This document shows positions 32,901-41,508 of a stretch of 64,000 nucleotides of DNA, in pieces. How positions within the stretch are numbered: position 1 is the first letter of the stretch; each line of letters opens with the position of its first letter. A program made the position numbers and the translations under genes. Origin of the DNA: JASUTC01 sp035447925 (GTDB lineage: Bacteria; Thermotogota; Thermotogae; MWEM01); the NCBI GenBank assembly GCA_035447925.1, contig DAOTHY010000001.1, positions 62,001 to 126,000 of the forward strand. Reading direction: 5' to 3'. The notes under the pieces were generated by a model, which was given only the letters and a program-made list of their open reading frames with translations, ran no database searches and was not told the origin of the DNA.

Positions 32901-32909
32901 TGTTATAAT
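32901..32909 (+). promoter_or_regulatory. Extended -10 promoter of acpP
   Basis: TGTTATAAT is a perfect extended -10 element. No good -35 is seen. It would give a leader of about 28 bases before the acpP ATG. Confidence 0.6.
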
Positions 32910-32943
32910 TTCAAAAATTAAAAAACAAATCGAGGTGATATAC

Positions 32944-33240
32944 ATGACGAAAAGTGAAATATTTAAGCATTTGAAAAAGATGTTGATGGAAAAATTCAAC
33001 CTTGAAAGTGATGATGTAAAGCTTGAATCAACGTTTGTCGATGATTTCGGTGCGGATTCACTTGACTTAGTTGATTTTGTTATGGCCATTGAAGATGAAT
33101 TCGGAATAAGAATAGACGAAGATGATACGGATAAAATAACTTGTGTGGAAGATGCTGTTAATTTCATTTTTGAGGAAATGGGCGGTTCAGCTGATGAAGA
33201 AGATGTGATTGACGATGATGAGGAAGAAGAGATCAATTAA
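32944..33240 (+). CDS. acpP: Acyl carrier protein with acidic C-terminal extension
   Basis: Carries fatty acyl chains on 4'-phosphopantetheine. The serine in FGADSLDLVDFVMAIEDEF is residue 39. The ACP core ends at about residue 80 (EDAVNFIFEEM), after which there are about 18 further residues, mostly Asp and Glu, giving 98 residues instead of the usual 76-80. ATG 32944 follows GAGGTGATATAC; a start 9 bases upstream would precede that site. It is monocistronic, with its own promoter and terminator. No fatty acid synthesis gene is adjacent. Confidence 0.92.
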   Translation: MTKSEIFKHLKKMLMEKFNLESDDVKLESTFVDDFGADSLDLVDFVMAIEDEFGIRIDEDDTDKITCVEDAVNFIFEEMGGSADEEDVIDDDEEEEIN

Positions 33241-33269
33241 CGATTAGTGTTTTTTTGATAGTCATTAAT

Positions 33270-33310
33270 GGGGCGGTAAAACAAATACGCCCCCGATTTT
33301 TTTTTTGGAG
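33270..33310 (+). terminator. Intrinsic terminator after acpP
   Basis: GGGGCG (33270-33275) pairs with CGCCCC (33288-33293), 12-base loop, followed two bases later by a run of about eleven T. The T-run ends at the ribosome binding site of rpe. Confidence 0.85.
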
Positions 33311-33315
33311 GAATC

Positions 33316-33963
33316 ATGATAAAAGTAGCTCCTTCTATATTGTCTGCAGATTTTTTAAACTTGGAAAAAAGCATTGAACTGGTTTTGGATAGTGCCGATA
33401 TGTTGCATATTGATGTGATGGATGGACACTTTGTTCCAAACATCAGTATTGGTTTACCAGTAGTGAAGGCTATCCATTCCAAATTTCAAATTCCCCTTGA
33501 TGTCCATTTAATGATTACAAATCCCGATGACTATATAGAGGATTTTGCCAGAGCAGGCGCTGCTATTTTGACAGTCCATATAGAGGTATGTCCTCACTTG
33601 AATCGTACTATTCAACAGATCAAATCATTTGGTATGAAGGCATTTGTATCCCTCAATCCACATACACCAATCTTTTTCCTTAACGATATCGTAGAATATC
33701 TCGATGGAGTCCTTCTTATGAGCGTAAATCCGGGGTTTGGAGGGCAAAGCTTTTTGCGGAATTCCATTAGAAGACTTCAGGAGCTTTTTGAACTCAAAAC
33801 GAAAAGAAACAACCTTTTGTCAATAGCAGTTGATGGCGGGATTAACGCCTCCAATGTAAGTTTAGTTAAAGAGGCGGGTGCTGACATCATTATTGCAGGA
33901 AGTGCAATTTTCAATTCCAATGATCCAAATGCCCTCATCAGGCATATGAAGGGACTCAACTGA
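33316..33963 (+). CDS. rpe: Ribulose-phosphate 3-epimerase
   Basis: Interconverts ribulose 5-phosphate and xylulose 5-phosphate in the pentose phosphate pathway. The 215-residue TIM barrel has APSILSADF at residues 5-13, the metal ligands in LHIDVMDGHFVPN (about 31-43) and DVHLMI, and the phosphate-binding VDGGIN and ADIIIAGSAIF near the C-terminus. The ATG follows GGAGGAATC. It overlaps ligA by one base (TGATG). Confidence 0.96.
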   Translation: MIKVAPSILSADFLNLEKSIELVLDSADMLHIDVMDGHFVPNISIGLPVVKAIHSKFQIPLDVHLMITNPDDYIEDFARAGAAILTVHIEVCPHLNRTIQQIKSFGMKAFVSLNPHTPIFFLNDIVEYLDGVLLMSVNPGFGGQSFLRNSIRRLQELFELKTKRNNLLSIAVDGGINASNVSLVKEAGADIIIAGSAIFNSNDPNALIRHMKGLN

Positions 33964-35963
33964 TGAAAGATTTCAACGAGGCACGTCATAGAATAGAGTG
34001 GTTAAGAGAGGAGATTAATAAACATGATTACCAGTATTATGTGTTAGCTTCTCCAAAAATCAGTGACGTGGAATATGATCGGCTGTTCAAAGAACTGGTT
34101 GATTTAGAGCAAAAATTTCCCCAGTTTTATTCTAAAAACTCTCCGACACAAAAAGTTGGCTCAAAGGTTCTACAAGATTTTGTGAGAGTTGAACATTCAC
34201 AACCTATGTTGAGTTTAGATAATACGTACAATGAAAAAGAATTATTTTCTTATGCTGATCGAATAAACAAGAGTCTTCAGCAACCTTTTGGATATTGTGT
34301 CGAACTCAAGATTGATGGGGTTTCTTATGCAGCGAGATACATCAACGGAGAACTTGAAAAGGGTATATCCAGGGGAAATGGAATGATTGGTGAGGATATC
34401 ACTGAACATCTGAGGCAAACGATTGGTATTCCAAGACAACTCATGCAACAAATTGACATAGAAGTCAGAGGAGAAGTTTATTTGGGTAAAAAGGTATTTG
34501 CTCATATAAACAGCGTGCGAGAAGAAAACGGACTGACGGTTTTTGCCAATCCCAGAAACGCCACTGCTGGAACATTTAGACAATTAAATACCATTGAAGT
34601 CCGAAAACGAGGGATTCGTTCTTTTACTTATTCTATTGTGGAACCTGAAAAGCATGGAATTAAAACACAAACACAACAGTTGGAAAGGCTGGAAGCATTA
34701 GGTTTTTGTGTTGAAAGCCATCATCAAAGGTGTGAATCCATCGAAGAAGTAATCGATTATTGGCGTTTATGGAATCAAAAAAGACATGAATTGGATTTTG
34801 AGATTGATGGGCTGGTTGTTAAGGTGGATGAAATAGAAGCTCAAAATGATTTGGGTAGTACATCACATAGCCCCAGGTGGGCAATTGCATTCAAGTTTCC
34901 CGCAGAGCAAAAAGAGACCTCACTTGAATCTATCACCTGGAGTGTTGGAAGAACCGGGGTGATCACACCTGTTGCTCATTTAAAGCCCGTTGTCCTTGCG
35001 GGAACAACTGTTAAAAATGCCAATTTGCATAATATTGACAATATTAGGGACAAAGATATTAGAATACAAGATGTTGTGATTGTTGAAAAAGCGGGAGAGA
35101 TTATTCCGCAGGTCGTCAGAGTTGTTCCTGAAAAGAGAACTGGGAAGGAAAAGTTCATTGAATTACCCGGTTGTTGTCCGGTGTGTGGGTTTCAGGTAGG
35201 GAAAGCAAAAGAAGAAGAGGTGGCCATCAGATGTTTGAATCCACTGTGTCCGGCAAAAATTAAAAGAGCACTTGAGGCGTTTGCTTCAAGAGAGGCGATG
35301 AATATTGAAGGTTTGGGGGAAAAGCTCATCGATCAACTGGTTGAAAAAAAATTGATTGGCGATATTGCTGATCTTTATTTTATTAAAGAAGAACAGCTGA
35401 TTGCATTGGAGAGAATGGGTCAAAAATCAGCTAAGAATTTAATGAATGAAATAGAGAAAAGCAAGGACCGACAACTACACCAATTTTTAACCGGTCTTGG
35501 AATTGCAAACATTGGCAAAAAGTCGGCTAAAGACATTGCACGTCGGTTCAGATCTTTAGAGGGAATTATTAAAGCCAACGTTGATGATCTGAAAACCATT
35601 GACGGTGTGGGTGAAGAAATGGCAAGAAATCTTTTCAGATTCTTCAAAAGTGAGAGGATACAAGCACTAATGAAGAAGTTCAAGCAAGCAGGCTTAAATC
35701 CCACTGAGCAAGAGTTGGTAACTCAGCAGACGACCCTGCGAGGTTTAAAATTTGTGATTACAGGAGAGCTTCAAACCCTTACCAGAATAGAAATCAAAGC
35801 ATTAATTGAATCTGAAGGGGGTACAACAACAGGAGCTGTTTCTAAAAAAACAGATTATTTGATTTTTGGTGAGAACCCCGGGACCAAAATTGAGAAGGCA
35901 AAACAGCTTGGGATTGAAATGATCAGCGAAAAGGATTTTTACAAATTGTTAAACCATTCATGA
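33963..35963 (+). CDS. ligA: NAD-dependent DNA ligase
   Basis: Seals nicks using NAD. The 666-residue enzyme has all domains: Ia with YYVLASPKISDVEYDRLFKE, adenylation domain with the nucleophile Lys116 in VELKIDGVSYA, OB fold, a four-cysteine zinc finger (CPVC, CLNPLC, about residues 403-424), helix-hairpin-helix repeats and a C-terminal BRCT domain (LRGLKFVITGELQTLTRIEI onward). It is coupled to rpe by a one-base overlap. Confidence 0.97.
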   Translation: MKDFNEARHRIEWLREEINKHDYQYYVLASPKISDVEYDRLFKELVDLEQKFPQFYSKNSPTQKVGSKVLQDFVRVEHSQPMLSLDNTYNEKELFSYADRINKSLQQPFGYCVELKIDGVSYAARYINGELEKGISRGNGMIGEDITEHLRQTIGIPRQLMQQIDIEVRGEVYLGKKVFAHINSVREENGLTVFANPRNATAGTFRQLNTIEVRKRGIRSFTYSIVEPEKHGIKTQTQQLERLEALGFCVESHHQRCESIEEVIDYWRLWNQKRHELDFEIDGLVVKVDEIEAQNDLGSTSHSPRWAIAFKFPAEQKETSLESITWSVGRTGVITPVAHLKPVVLAGTTVKNANLHNIDNIRDKDIRIQDVVIVEKAGEIIPQVVRVVPEKRTGKEKFIELPGCCPVCGFQVGKAKEEEVAIRCLNPLCPAKIKRALEAFASREAMNIEGLGEKLIDQLVEKKLIGDIADLYFIKEEQLIALERMGQKSAKNLMNEIEKSKDRQLHQFLTGLGIANIGKKSAKDIARRFRSLEGIIKANVDDLKTIDGVGEEMARNLFRFFKSERIQALMKKFKQAGLNPTEQELVTQQTTLRGLKFVITGELQTLTRIEIKALIESEGGTTTGAVSKKTDYLIFGENPGTKIEKAKQLGIEMISEKDFYKLLNHS

Positions 35964-35989
35964 CTATCTTAGGCGTTATCTTTTTTAAA

Positions 35990-37120
35990 CTATCCAGATA
36001 ACTTTGAAATACGCTCCTTGAACAGATACAAAATCTGCGTGTCAAGTAAAAAATAAAAGATCATTCCGATAAAAACAAACAGCATATCTGGTCCCCATGT
36101 TGCAATGATAGGGTTGAGATGCCAAGGACTCCATCGGTCCGCTCTTCCCATTGCAGCCATCCACTGTGTAGAACCCTGATACAGAGCGATGAGCAAAAAG
36201 GTGAAGATCACACTCCAGGCTTTGCTTTTGATATTAAGGGCTAAGGATAACGGGACTCCTAAAATTGCAATGACAAGTGGTCCAAAAGATTGTGCATAAC
36301 GCGTATGCAATTCCACTTCGAAAGTAAAGCTTTCACGGTTATGTACCCCTCTTGCGTTGTTTTCTCGTATGATGTGAAGTAATTCAGTAGAGGTCATATT
36401 GTAAATATTTTTATTGGTTAGCATAAAATAATAATTGATGTCTTCGATGATTTGCTTTTCTTGGTCCTCAGTGAGCGGTTGTTGAGTCATTTTAGAATCT
36501 TCAAGGGCACTGTAAAAACTCATCGAAGAAAGATCCCAATTTTCACGTTCATCATCATATGTGATTTCATCTGCGTAATAGACGTCCATTCTATTCTCTT
36601 CCGAATTGATGTCGTAAATAAAAACACCGTTAAGTTCGTTTCGATTTGTATAAACCCTTTTCATGAAAAGGTATTGATCGTCTCGTAGAAGTAAAAATTT
36701 ATCGTTTCCCGATGATAGGTATATTTCCGCCTCTTGGTTTCTGTATATCTGAGGTACTACCATTTCCTTTAAAAAGAATGTGAATACCGATAAAAGGAGT
36801 CCAAGGATTAAAAAAGGCGTGACGAGGCGTTTCAGCTTCACACCATGTACTTGTAAGGCAATAATTTCATTATTTGACTCAAACTTTGACAATAACCAGA
36901 AAATTGACAATAAAACCCCAACTGGAATGGCTTGAGGAATGTATTTTGGTATTTGGTATAAGATAAATGGAAACAATCTCCAAAAAGAAAGATCATTTCT
37001 GATAATCTCGGATGAAACTTCAATCAGAATAAAGACATTGGCGTATAGCAAAAAGCCAAAAAAACCCAGAATAAATGGCATGAGCGATGATTTAAAAATG
37101 TATCTTCTTAAGATACTCAA
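35990..37120 (-). CDS. LptF/LptG-family permease (YjgP/YjgQ), copy 1
   Basis: LptF and LptG form the membrane part of the LptB2FG exporter that lifts lipopolysaccharide from the inner membrane. The 376-residue product has the family layout: MSILRRYIFKSSLMPFILGF, three N-terminal membrane segments, a periplasmic domain of about 150 residues and three C-terminal membrane segments. FESNNEIIALQVHG (about residues 80-93) resembles the coupling helix region. It starts with TTG at 37120 after GGAGG. It follows a paralogue by 15 bases. I could not assign F or G. Thermotogota lack classical lipopolysaccharide, so the cargo is open. Confidence 0.85.
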   Translation of the reverse strand: MSILRRYIFKSSLMPFILGFFGFLLYANVFILIEVSSEIIRNDLSFWRLFPFILYQIPKYIPQAIPVGVLLSIFWLLSKFESNNEIIALQVHGVKLKRLVTPFLILGLLLSVFTFFLKEMVVPQIYRNQEAEIYLSSGNDKFLLLRDDQYLFMKRVYTNRNELNGVFIYDINSEENRMDVYYADEITYDDERENWDLSSMSFYSALEDSKMTQQPLTEDQEKQIIEDINYYFMLTNKNIYNMTSTELLHIIRENNARGVHNRESFTFEVELHTRYAQSFGPLVIAILGVPLSLALNIKSKAWSVIFTFLLIALYQGSTQWMAAMGRADRWSPWHLNPIIATWGPDMLFVFIGMIFYFLLDTQILYLFKERISKLSG

Positions 37121-37135
37121 CAGGAGTCCTCCGTT

Positions 37136-38320
37136 TCATTTTCTAACAAATCTTTCTTTAATGAAATACATCATTTTTGAATCCAACAGCAGGAAAAATA
37201 ATATACCTAAACACATATAGATCAAATCCGGTGACCAAACAGCAAAAGAAGGATTTAAACGATACCTGGTATTAGAATAGAATGCCACATTGTGTAACGC
37301 AACACTCTGCATAAAGATTTCTCCAGCTTTGAAACTTCCAATGAGCAGGAAACTGATCACGATACTCCAGGATTTGCTTCTGATATTGGAAACCAAGCAT
37401 ATGGAAGTGCCTAACAGTGCAATGATAAAAGGACTCAAGGATTTAGCTAGTCTCGAATTCAACTCTAAAAAAGCTCTTTGGTACTTTTCTTCACTTTTCA
37501 ACATTTGGATGAGTTCAGTGGATCTGGCGTATTTATAAGGGTTTTGTTCATTGTTACTTTGCTGCCCGTATATATTGACTTCGCTGAACAAACTCATGGC
37601 ATCTCTTAATGAATCACTGAGTTCATCGGATAATTCCTCAAATTCCGTTTCATCGAATGTCACATTTAACGTCAAACCCCGCTCGTCATCCAAATCAACG
37701 ACCTGACCATCAAGCATCAACCAACTGTCTCTATCATTTCTTTTTCTTAGTTCATTTGCAAATATTGTTTTAACTGAAGAATTTCTAATTTCATAGACCA
37801 TCACATCATCTAAGGAGACTTCGCTGATCGGTTGTTTGACATAAAAATACTTGTTTCCTGTGATACGTAGAAACTTGTTGGATATAGTTGAATAACCAAT
37901 ATTTTCGGACATAAAATCGGATAATTCTGCTTCTTTTTGCCGGTTAAAAATTGGAATAATCGTGTCATTGAGAAAAAAAGTAAAGAGACTCAGCATAAAT
38001 CCGAAAACCAAAAAGGGAATGACAACCGATTTAAAGGAAATTCCATGAACTTGTAATGCCATCAGTTCGTTTTTTGTAGACATTTGGGATAAAATCCAAA
38101 AAATAGCCAGCAGAACTCCCACGGGAATAGCTTCAGCTCCCAGTTCGGGTAAAAAAAAGTACAGGAGTTGAAATAATCGCCAGGGAGGAATACCATAATC
38201 GATAATGTTCAAAGAAAGAAAATACAGCAGATTCACGCTGACAAAGATAATAAACCCAAAAAAACCAAGAAAAAAAGGAGATATTGAGTTTTTCCATACA
38301 TAAGAATTTAGTGTTTTCAA
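37136..38320 (-). CDS. LptF/LptG-family permease (YjgP/YjgQ), copy 2
   Basis: The 394-residue paralogue shares the layout of the downstream gene: MKTLNSYVWKNSISPFFLGF, an EAIPVGVLLAIFW segment, the STKNELMALQVHGISFKSVV coupling region and C-terminal membrane segments with ALLGTSICLVSNIRSKSWSI. The pair would form the LptFG heterodimer. It also starts with TTG (38320), with AAGGAG 7 bases upstream. The ATPase LptB is not in the window. The 136-base region upstream is shared with the divergent esterase gene. Confidence 0.85.
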   Translation of the reverse strand: MKTLNSYVWKNSISPFFLGFFGFIIFVSVNLLYFLSLNIIDYGIPPWRLFQLLYFFLPELGAEAIPVGVLLAIFWILSQMSTKNELMALQVHGISFKSVVIPFLVFGFMLSLFTFFLNDTIIPIFNRQKEAELSDFMSENIGYSTISNKFLRITGNKYFYVKQPISEVSLDDVMVYEIRNSSVKTIFANELRKRNDRDSWLMLDGQVVDLDDERGLTLNVTFDETEFEELSDELSDSLRDAMSLFSEVNIYGQQSNNEQNPYKYARSTELIQMLKSEEKYQRAFLELNSRLAKSLSPFIIALLGTSICLVSNIRSKSWSIVISFLLIGSFKAGEIFMQSVALHNVAFYSNTRYRLNPSFAVWSPDLIYMCLGILFFLLLDSKMMYFIKERFVRK

Positions 38321-38406
38321 ATTACGACTCCTTCTATCATACTCAAGATCAATTTTATCATATTTCTTTTGATTTCCCCATGATCAATTGTATTTATGGT
38401 TTCTTA

Positions 38407-38435
38407 TTGACATAATCTGTACTATCTGTTATAAT
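38407..38435 (+). promoter_or_regulatory. Consensus promoter of the esterase gene
   Basis: TTGACA (38407-38412) and TATAAT (38430-38435) with a 17-base spacer match the housekeeping consensus at every position; the -10 is also preceded by TGT. The implied leader is about 15 bases and contains AAAGGAGG. Confidence 0.9.
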
Positions 38436-38456
38436 ACACTAAAGGAGGCTGAGGAT

Positions 38457-39764
38457 ATGAAAAAGAATTTAGTAATTTGTTTGGTCATTCTTTTCTCTTT
38501 ATTGACGGGAATGGCAAACGATGATGTTCAAACCGTGTTTGAAGAATACCTGGAGTCATTTTTGAACGGTGATTATGAAAGGGCCATTCTATTACAAACA
38601 GCAGAGTTAACAGCTGTATTCAATCTACAGTCTATGGAGCAGTCAGCCGGTCTTATCATTAGCCAATATGGGAAGGCTGAATCAGAGTACAGCACGGAAC
38701 TGATTGAACAGGAAGGTTATTATTCTTTCCTTCGAACGATGAAGACCACAAAAGGGTATATCCGTTTTACCGTAACAGTGAATGAAGATTTTGAAATAGC
38801 CGGTTTTTACGCTGCCCCGGTTCCTGCACCAATTAAAACCATTGACTATGTTCAAACGGAAGCCATTGAAGAAAGGGAAGTTCGATTTGGTATCAAAGAT
38901 TGGGAATTGGAGGGGTTACTAACGCTTCCGGTTGACCATTCAGAATATCCATTGGTTATTATTGTTGGTGGGTCAGGGCCAACTGACATGAACGGAACGG
39001 TCGGTCCGAATACACCTTATAAGGATATTGCCCAAGGGTTAGCCTCAAAAGGTGTAGCGGTTCTCAGGTACAATAAGCGCACGGCGCAATATGGCTCCAA
39101 AATTAATGAGGCCATGTTAGAGATTGAAAATATGGTTGAGTTTGAATATGTGGAGGATATTTTTGAGGCCTTAGAATATGCTGCTGCAATTGAAGAAGTT
39201 ACTGCTATTTTTCTCGCAGGACATAGCTTAGGTGGGACAATTGTTCCAAAAATCGCTGCTGAATCCGAAAGGGTGGATGGTTTGATACTTTTGGCACCAG
39301 GCGTTAGAAGGTTGGCGCAGATTAGTATCGATCAAAACAAATATGCAAAAGAACACCTTGGTATTTCAGATGAGCAGATTGAACAGGTGATACAGTTTTT
39401 TTCGATGATTTTAAATCATGAACTGGACGAAAACTATCCGATACAAGCTGGTTTAACAGCCGAGTATTATTATGAAATGGATAATTATAGTCCAATAGAT
39501 GATTTATCTGAATTCAAAAAACCAGTTTTGGTTTTACAGGGCGAGGAAGATTTTCAGGCAACTATGGAAGGAGATTTTTTGCCTCTAAAAAACAGGTACA
39601 ATGATGACAGTCATTTCACTTTTATTTCTTTGGATGGCATCAATCATTTATTTATGAAGGTTGAAAAAGGAGTTTTTCATTGGACTGATGAGTACAATAT
39701 TCCTGGATTTGTTGATAAAAGAGTGATTGATCAACTGTCTCAATGGATTCATTTGAACAAGTAA
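38457..39764 (+). CDS. Exported alpha/beta hydrolase with N-terminal DUF3887-like domain (EstD-like)
   Basis: The 435-residue product has a signal peptide (MKKNLVICLVILFSLLTGMA), an N-terminal domain of about 110 residues with the FNGDYERAILL look of DUF3887, and an alpha/beta hydrolase domain. The nucleophile is Ser257 in AGHSLGG; the acid is probably in LQGEEDFQA and the histidine in DGINHLFM. GGSGPTDMNG (about residues 171-180) is the oxyanion region. T. maritima EstD has this layout from memory, and such enzymes hydrolyse short acyl esters. The ATG follows AAAGGAGGCTGAGGAT. Confidence 0.85.
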   Translation: MKKNLVICLVILFSLLTGMANDDVQTVFEEYLESFLNGDYERAILLQTAELTAVFNLQSMEQSAGLIISQYGKAESEYSTELIEQEGYYSFLRTMKTTKGYIRFTVTVNEDFEIAGFYAAPVPAPIKTIDYVQTEAIEEREVRFGIKDWELEGLLTLPVDHSEYPLVIIVGGSGPTDMNGTVGPNTPYKDIAQGLASKGVAVLRYNKRTAQYGSKINEAMLEIENMVEFEYVEDIFEALEYAAAIEEVTAIFLAGHSLGGTIVPKIAAESERVDGLILLAPGVRRLAQISIDQNKYAKEHLGISDEQIEQVIQFFSMILNHELDENYPIQAGLTAEYYYEMDNYSPIDDLSEFKKPVLVLQGEEDFQATMEGDFLPLKNRYNDDSHFTFISLDGINHLFMKVEKGVFHWTDEYNIPGFVDKRVIDQLSQWIHLNK

Positions 39765-39784
39765 TTCTTCGCCCATGAGTTTTC

Positions 39785-39793
39785 TGCTATAAT
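39785..39793 (+). promoter_or_regulatory. Extended -10 promoter just ahead of the GH13 phosphorylase gene
   Basis: TGCTATAAT is a perfect extended -10. The hexamer ends 16 bases before GTG 39810 and only 7 bases before an in-frame GTG at 39801, so transcription should begin at or just before that upstream GTG. Confidence 0.65.
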
Positions 39794-39809
39794 CTCATAG
39801 GTGATAAAT

Positions 39810-41507
39810 GTGAATGCGAATGAGATAATGTATCGAAGTCTTCAAAAATGCTATCCAGAACATGTTAATGAGTTATATGAAGCCATACAAGAAAGAATCA
39901 AGATGTTTAACAATGACCAAAAAAAACAAAAAAAGATAACAATTGATGAAATCAATGCCATTTTAATAACCTATGCAGATACGCTAAGAGGGGAGGGTTC
40001 TCCTCTTAGTGTTTTAACAAGGTTTCTTAAAGATTATGTTGGAGCTACTTTCAATGTCATTCATCTTTTACCTTTTTTTGACTATTCATCTGATGATGGA
40101 TTCTCGATCATCGATTATCAAAAAGTCAATCAGGATTGTGGTCGTTGGGAGGACATCGCAATTCTTTCCGAGCGGTATCATTTGATGTTTGATGCAGTTA
40201 TCAATCACATCTCACAAAAAAGCGAGTGGTTTCAGGGCTATTTAAACGGTGCGGCTGAATACCAGGACTTTTTTATTGCGTTGAAGGGTGATGAGGACTT
40301 ATCTCAAGTCACAAGGCCTAGGACTTCTCCTTTGTCAACTCAATTTCAAAGTATAAACGGTCAAAAGGCGATTTGGACGACCTTTTCATCTGATCAGATT
40401 GATTTGAATTATCAAAATCCGAAATTGTTTCTGCGGATAATTGATACTCTGTTTTTTTATATTCATCAAGGGGCCAGTTTGATCAGGCTTGATGCTGTTG
40501 GCTATCTTTGGAAAGAGAAGGGTACGAGCTGTATACATCTTGAACAGACTCATGAAATTGTCAAGTTGATTCGATGCTGCTTGGATAAATTGATTAAAAA
40601 TGCCCTTGTCATTACTGAAACCAATGTTCCCCATTCTGATAACATCCGGTATTTTGGTGACGGTAAAAATGAAGCGCATATGGTTTACAATTTCTCTCTC
40701 CCGCCGTTAGTTTTACACGCTTATTTACAACAATCTTCCAAAGAATTGAGTCAATGGGTGAATCAGTTGGATTACCCATCATCAGATGCCACCTTTTTTA
40801 ACTTTCTGGCTTCGCATGATGGGATTGGCTTGACACCTTTAAATGGATTGGTGGATGTCAAGGAGGTTAATGATATCGTTCTATCGTGTGTTAAAAACGG
40901 CGGGAAAATCTCTTATAAACGTCAGGTTGACGGCTCTCAAATACCCTATGAACTGAATATTAATTTTTTCGATGCCTTGTCAGATAGGTCTCATGATGAA
41001 GTCCTCAATATTCGAAAATTTCTTGGAGCCCATGCGATTGCCATTGCCTTAAAGGGAATTCCGGGAATTTACATACACAGTCTTTTGGGCTCAAAAAGCT
41101 GGAAAAAAGGGGTTGAACAGTTAGGCTACAACAGAGCGATTAACAGAGAGAAATTACAAATCGAACAGGTTCTTTCTGAATTGAAAGCGGTGGATTCCAC
41201 AAGGCATCAAATATTTTATCCGTTAAAGAAAATGCTGGAATTTAGGACAACTCAAAAATCCCTTTCGTTGAAAGCTTCTCAAAGAGTTATTTTAGTTAGT
41301 GAGCAAGTGTTTATCTTAAAAAGGAGTTTTGAAGATGAAACGATCTTTTTACTTGTGAACTTATCAGATACAGAGCAAGTAATCGATATCAATGAATTTC
41401 CAAAATCCGGTGATTTTCAGGACATGATGAATGAGGGAAAAACGCTCGATCAACTGATAATTGATCCCTATGCTTTTCTTTGGCTAAAGCAAAGTGGAGG
41501 TGAGTAA
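39810..41507 (+). CDS. GH13_18-type sugar phosphorylase, probably glucosylglycerate phosphorylase
   Basis: Enzymes of this group split an alpha-glucoside with phosphate to release glucose 1-phosphate. The 565-residue product has the nucleophile Asp228 in IRLDAVGYLWK, acid/base Glu270 in ITETNVPH and the third carboxylate Asp337 in ASHDGIGL. The sequence TRPRTSPLSTQF and WTTFSSDQIDLNY, the ETNVPH loop, and the length (sucrose phosphorylases are about 490 residues) point to the YcjM/glucosylglycerate phosphorylase branch rather than true sucrose phosphorylase; this is from memory. GTG 39810 follows AGGTGA; GTG 39801 is an alternative if the mRNA is leaderless. The next gene begins 1 base after its stop. 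Confidence 0.8.
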   Translation: MNANEIMYRSLQKCYPEHVNELYEAIQERIKMFNNDQKKQKKITIDEINAILITYADTLRGEGSPLSVLTRFLKDYVGATFNVIHLLPFFDYSSDDGFSIIDYQKVNQDCGRWEDIAILSERYHLMFDAVINHISQKSEWFQGYLNGAAEYQDFFIALKGDEDLSQVTRPRTSPLSTQFQSINGQKAIWTTFSSDQIDLNYQNPKLFLRIIDTLFFYIHQGASLIRLDAVGYLWKEKGTSCIHLEQTHEIVKLIRCCLDKLIKNALVITETNVPHSDNIRYFGDGKNEAHMVYNFSLPPLVLHAYLQQSSKELSQWVNQLDYPSSDATFFNFLASHDGIGLTPLNGLVDVKEVNDIVLSCVKNGGKISYKRQVDGSQIPYELNINFFDALSDRSHDEVLNIRKFLGAHAIAIALKGIPGIYIHSLLGSKSWKKGVEQLGYNRAINREKLQIEQVLSELKAVDSTRHQIFYPLKKMLEFRTTQKSLSLKASQRVILVSEQVFILKRSFEDETIFLLVNLSDTEQVIDINEFPKSGDFQDMMNEGKTLDQLIIDPYAFLWLKQSGGE

Positions 41508-41508
41508 T

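Noticed and set aside
35975..36002. Inverted repeat GTTATCT/AGATAAC between the convergent ligA and LptF/G-like genes as terminator
   Set aside because: Only seven AT-rich pairs around a 14-base loop, partly inside the - strand coding sequence; too weak to call.
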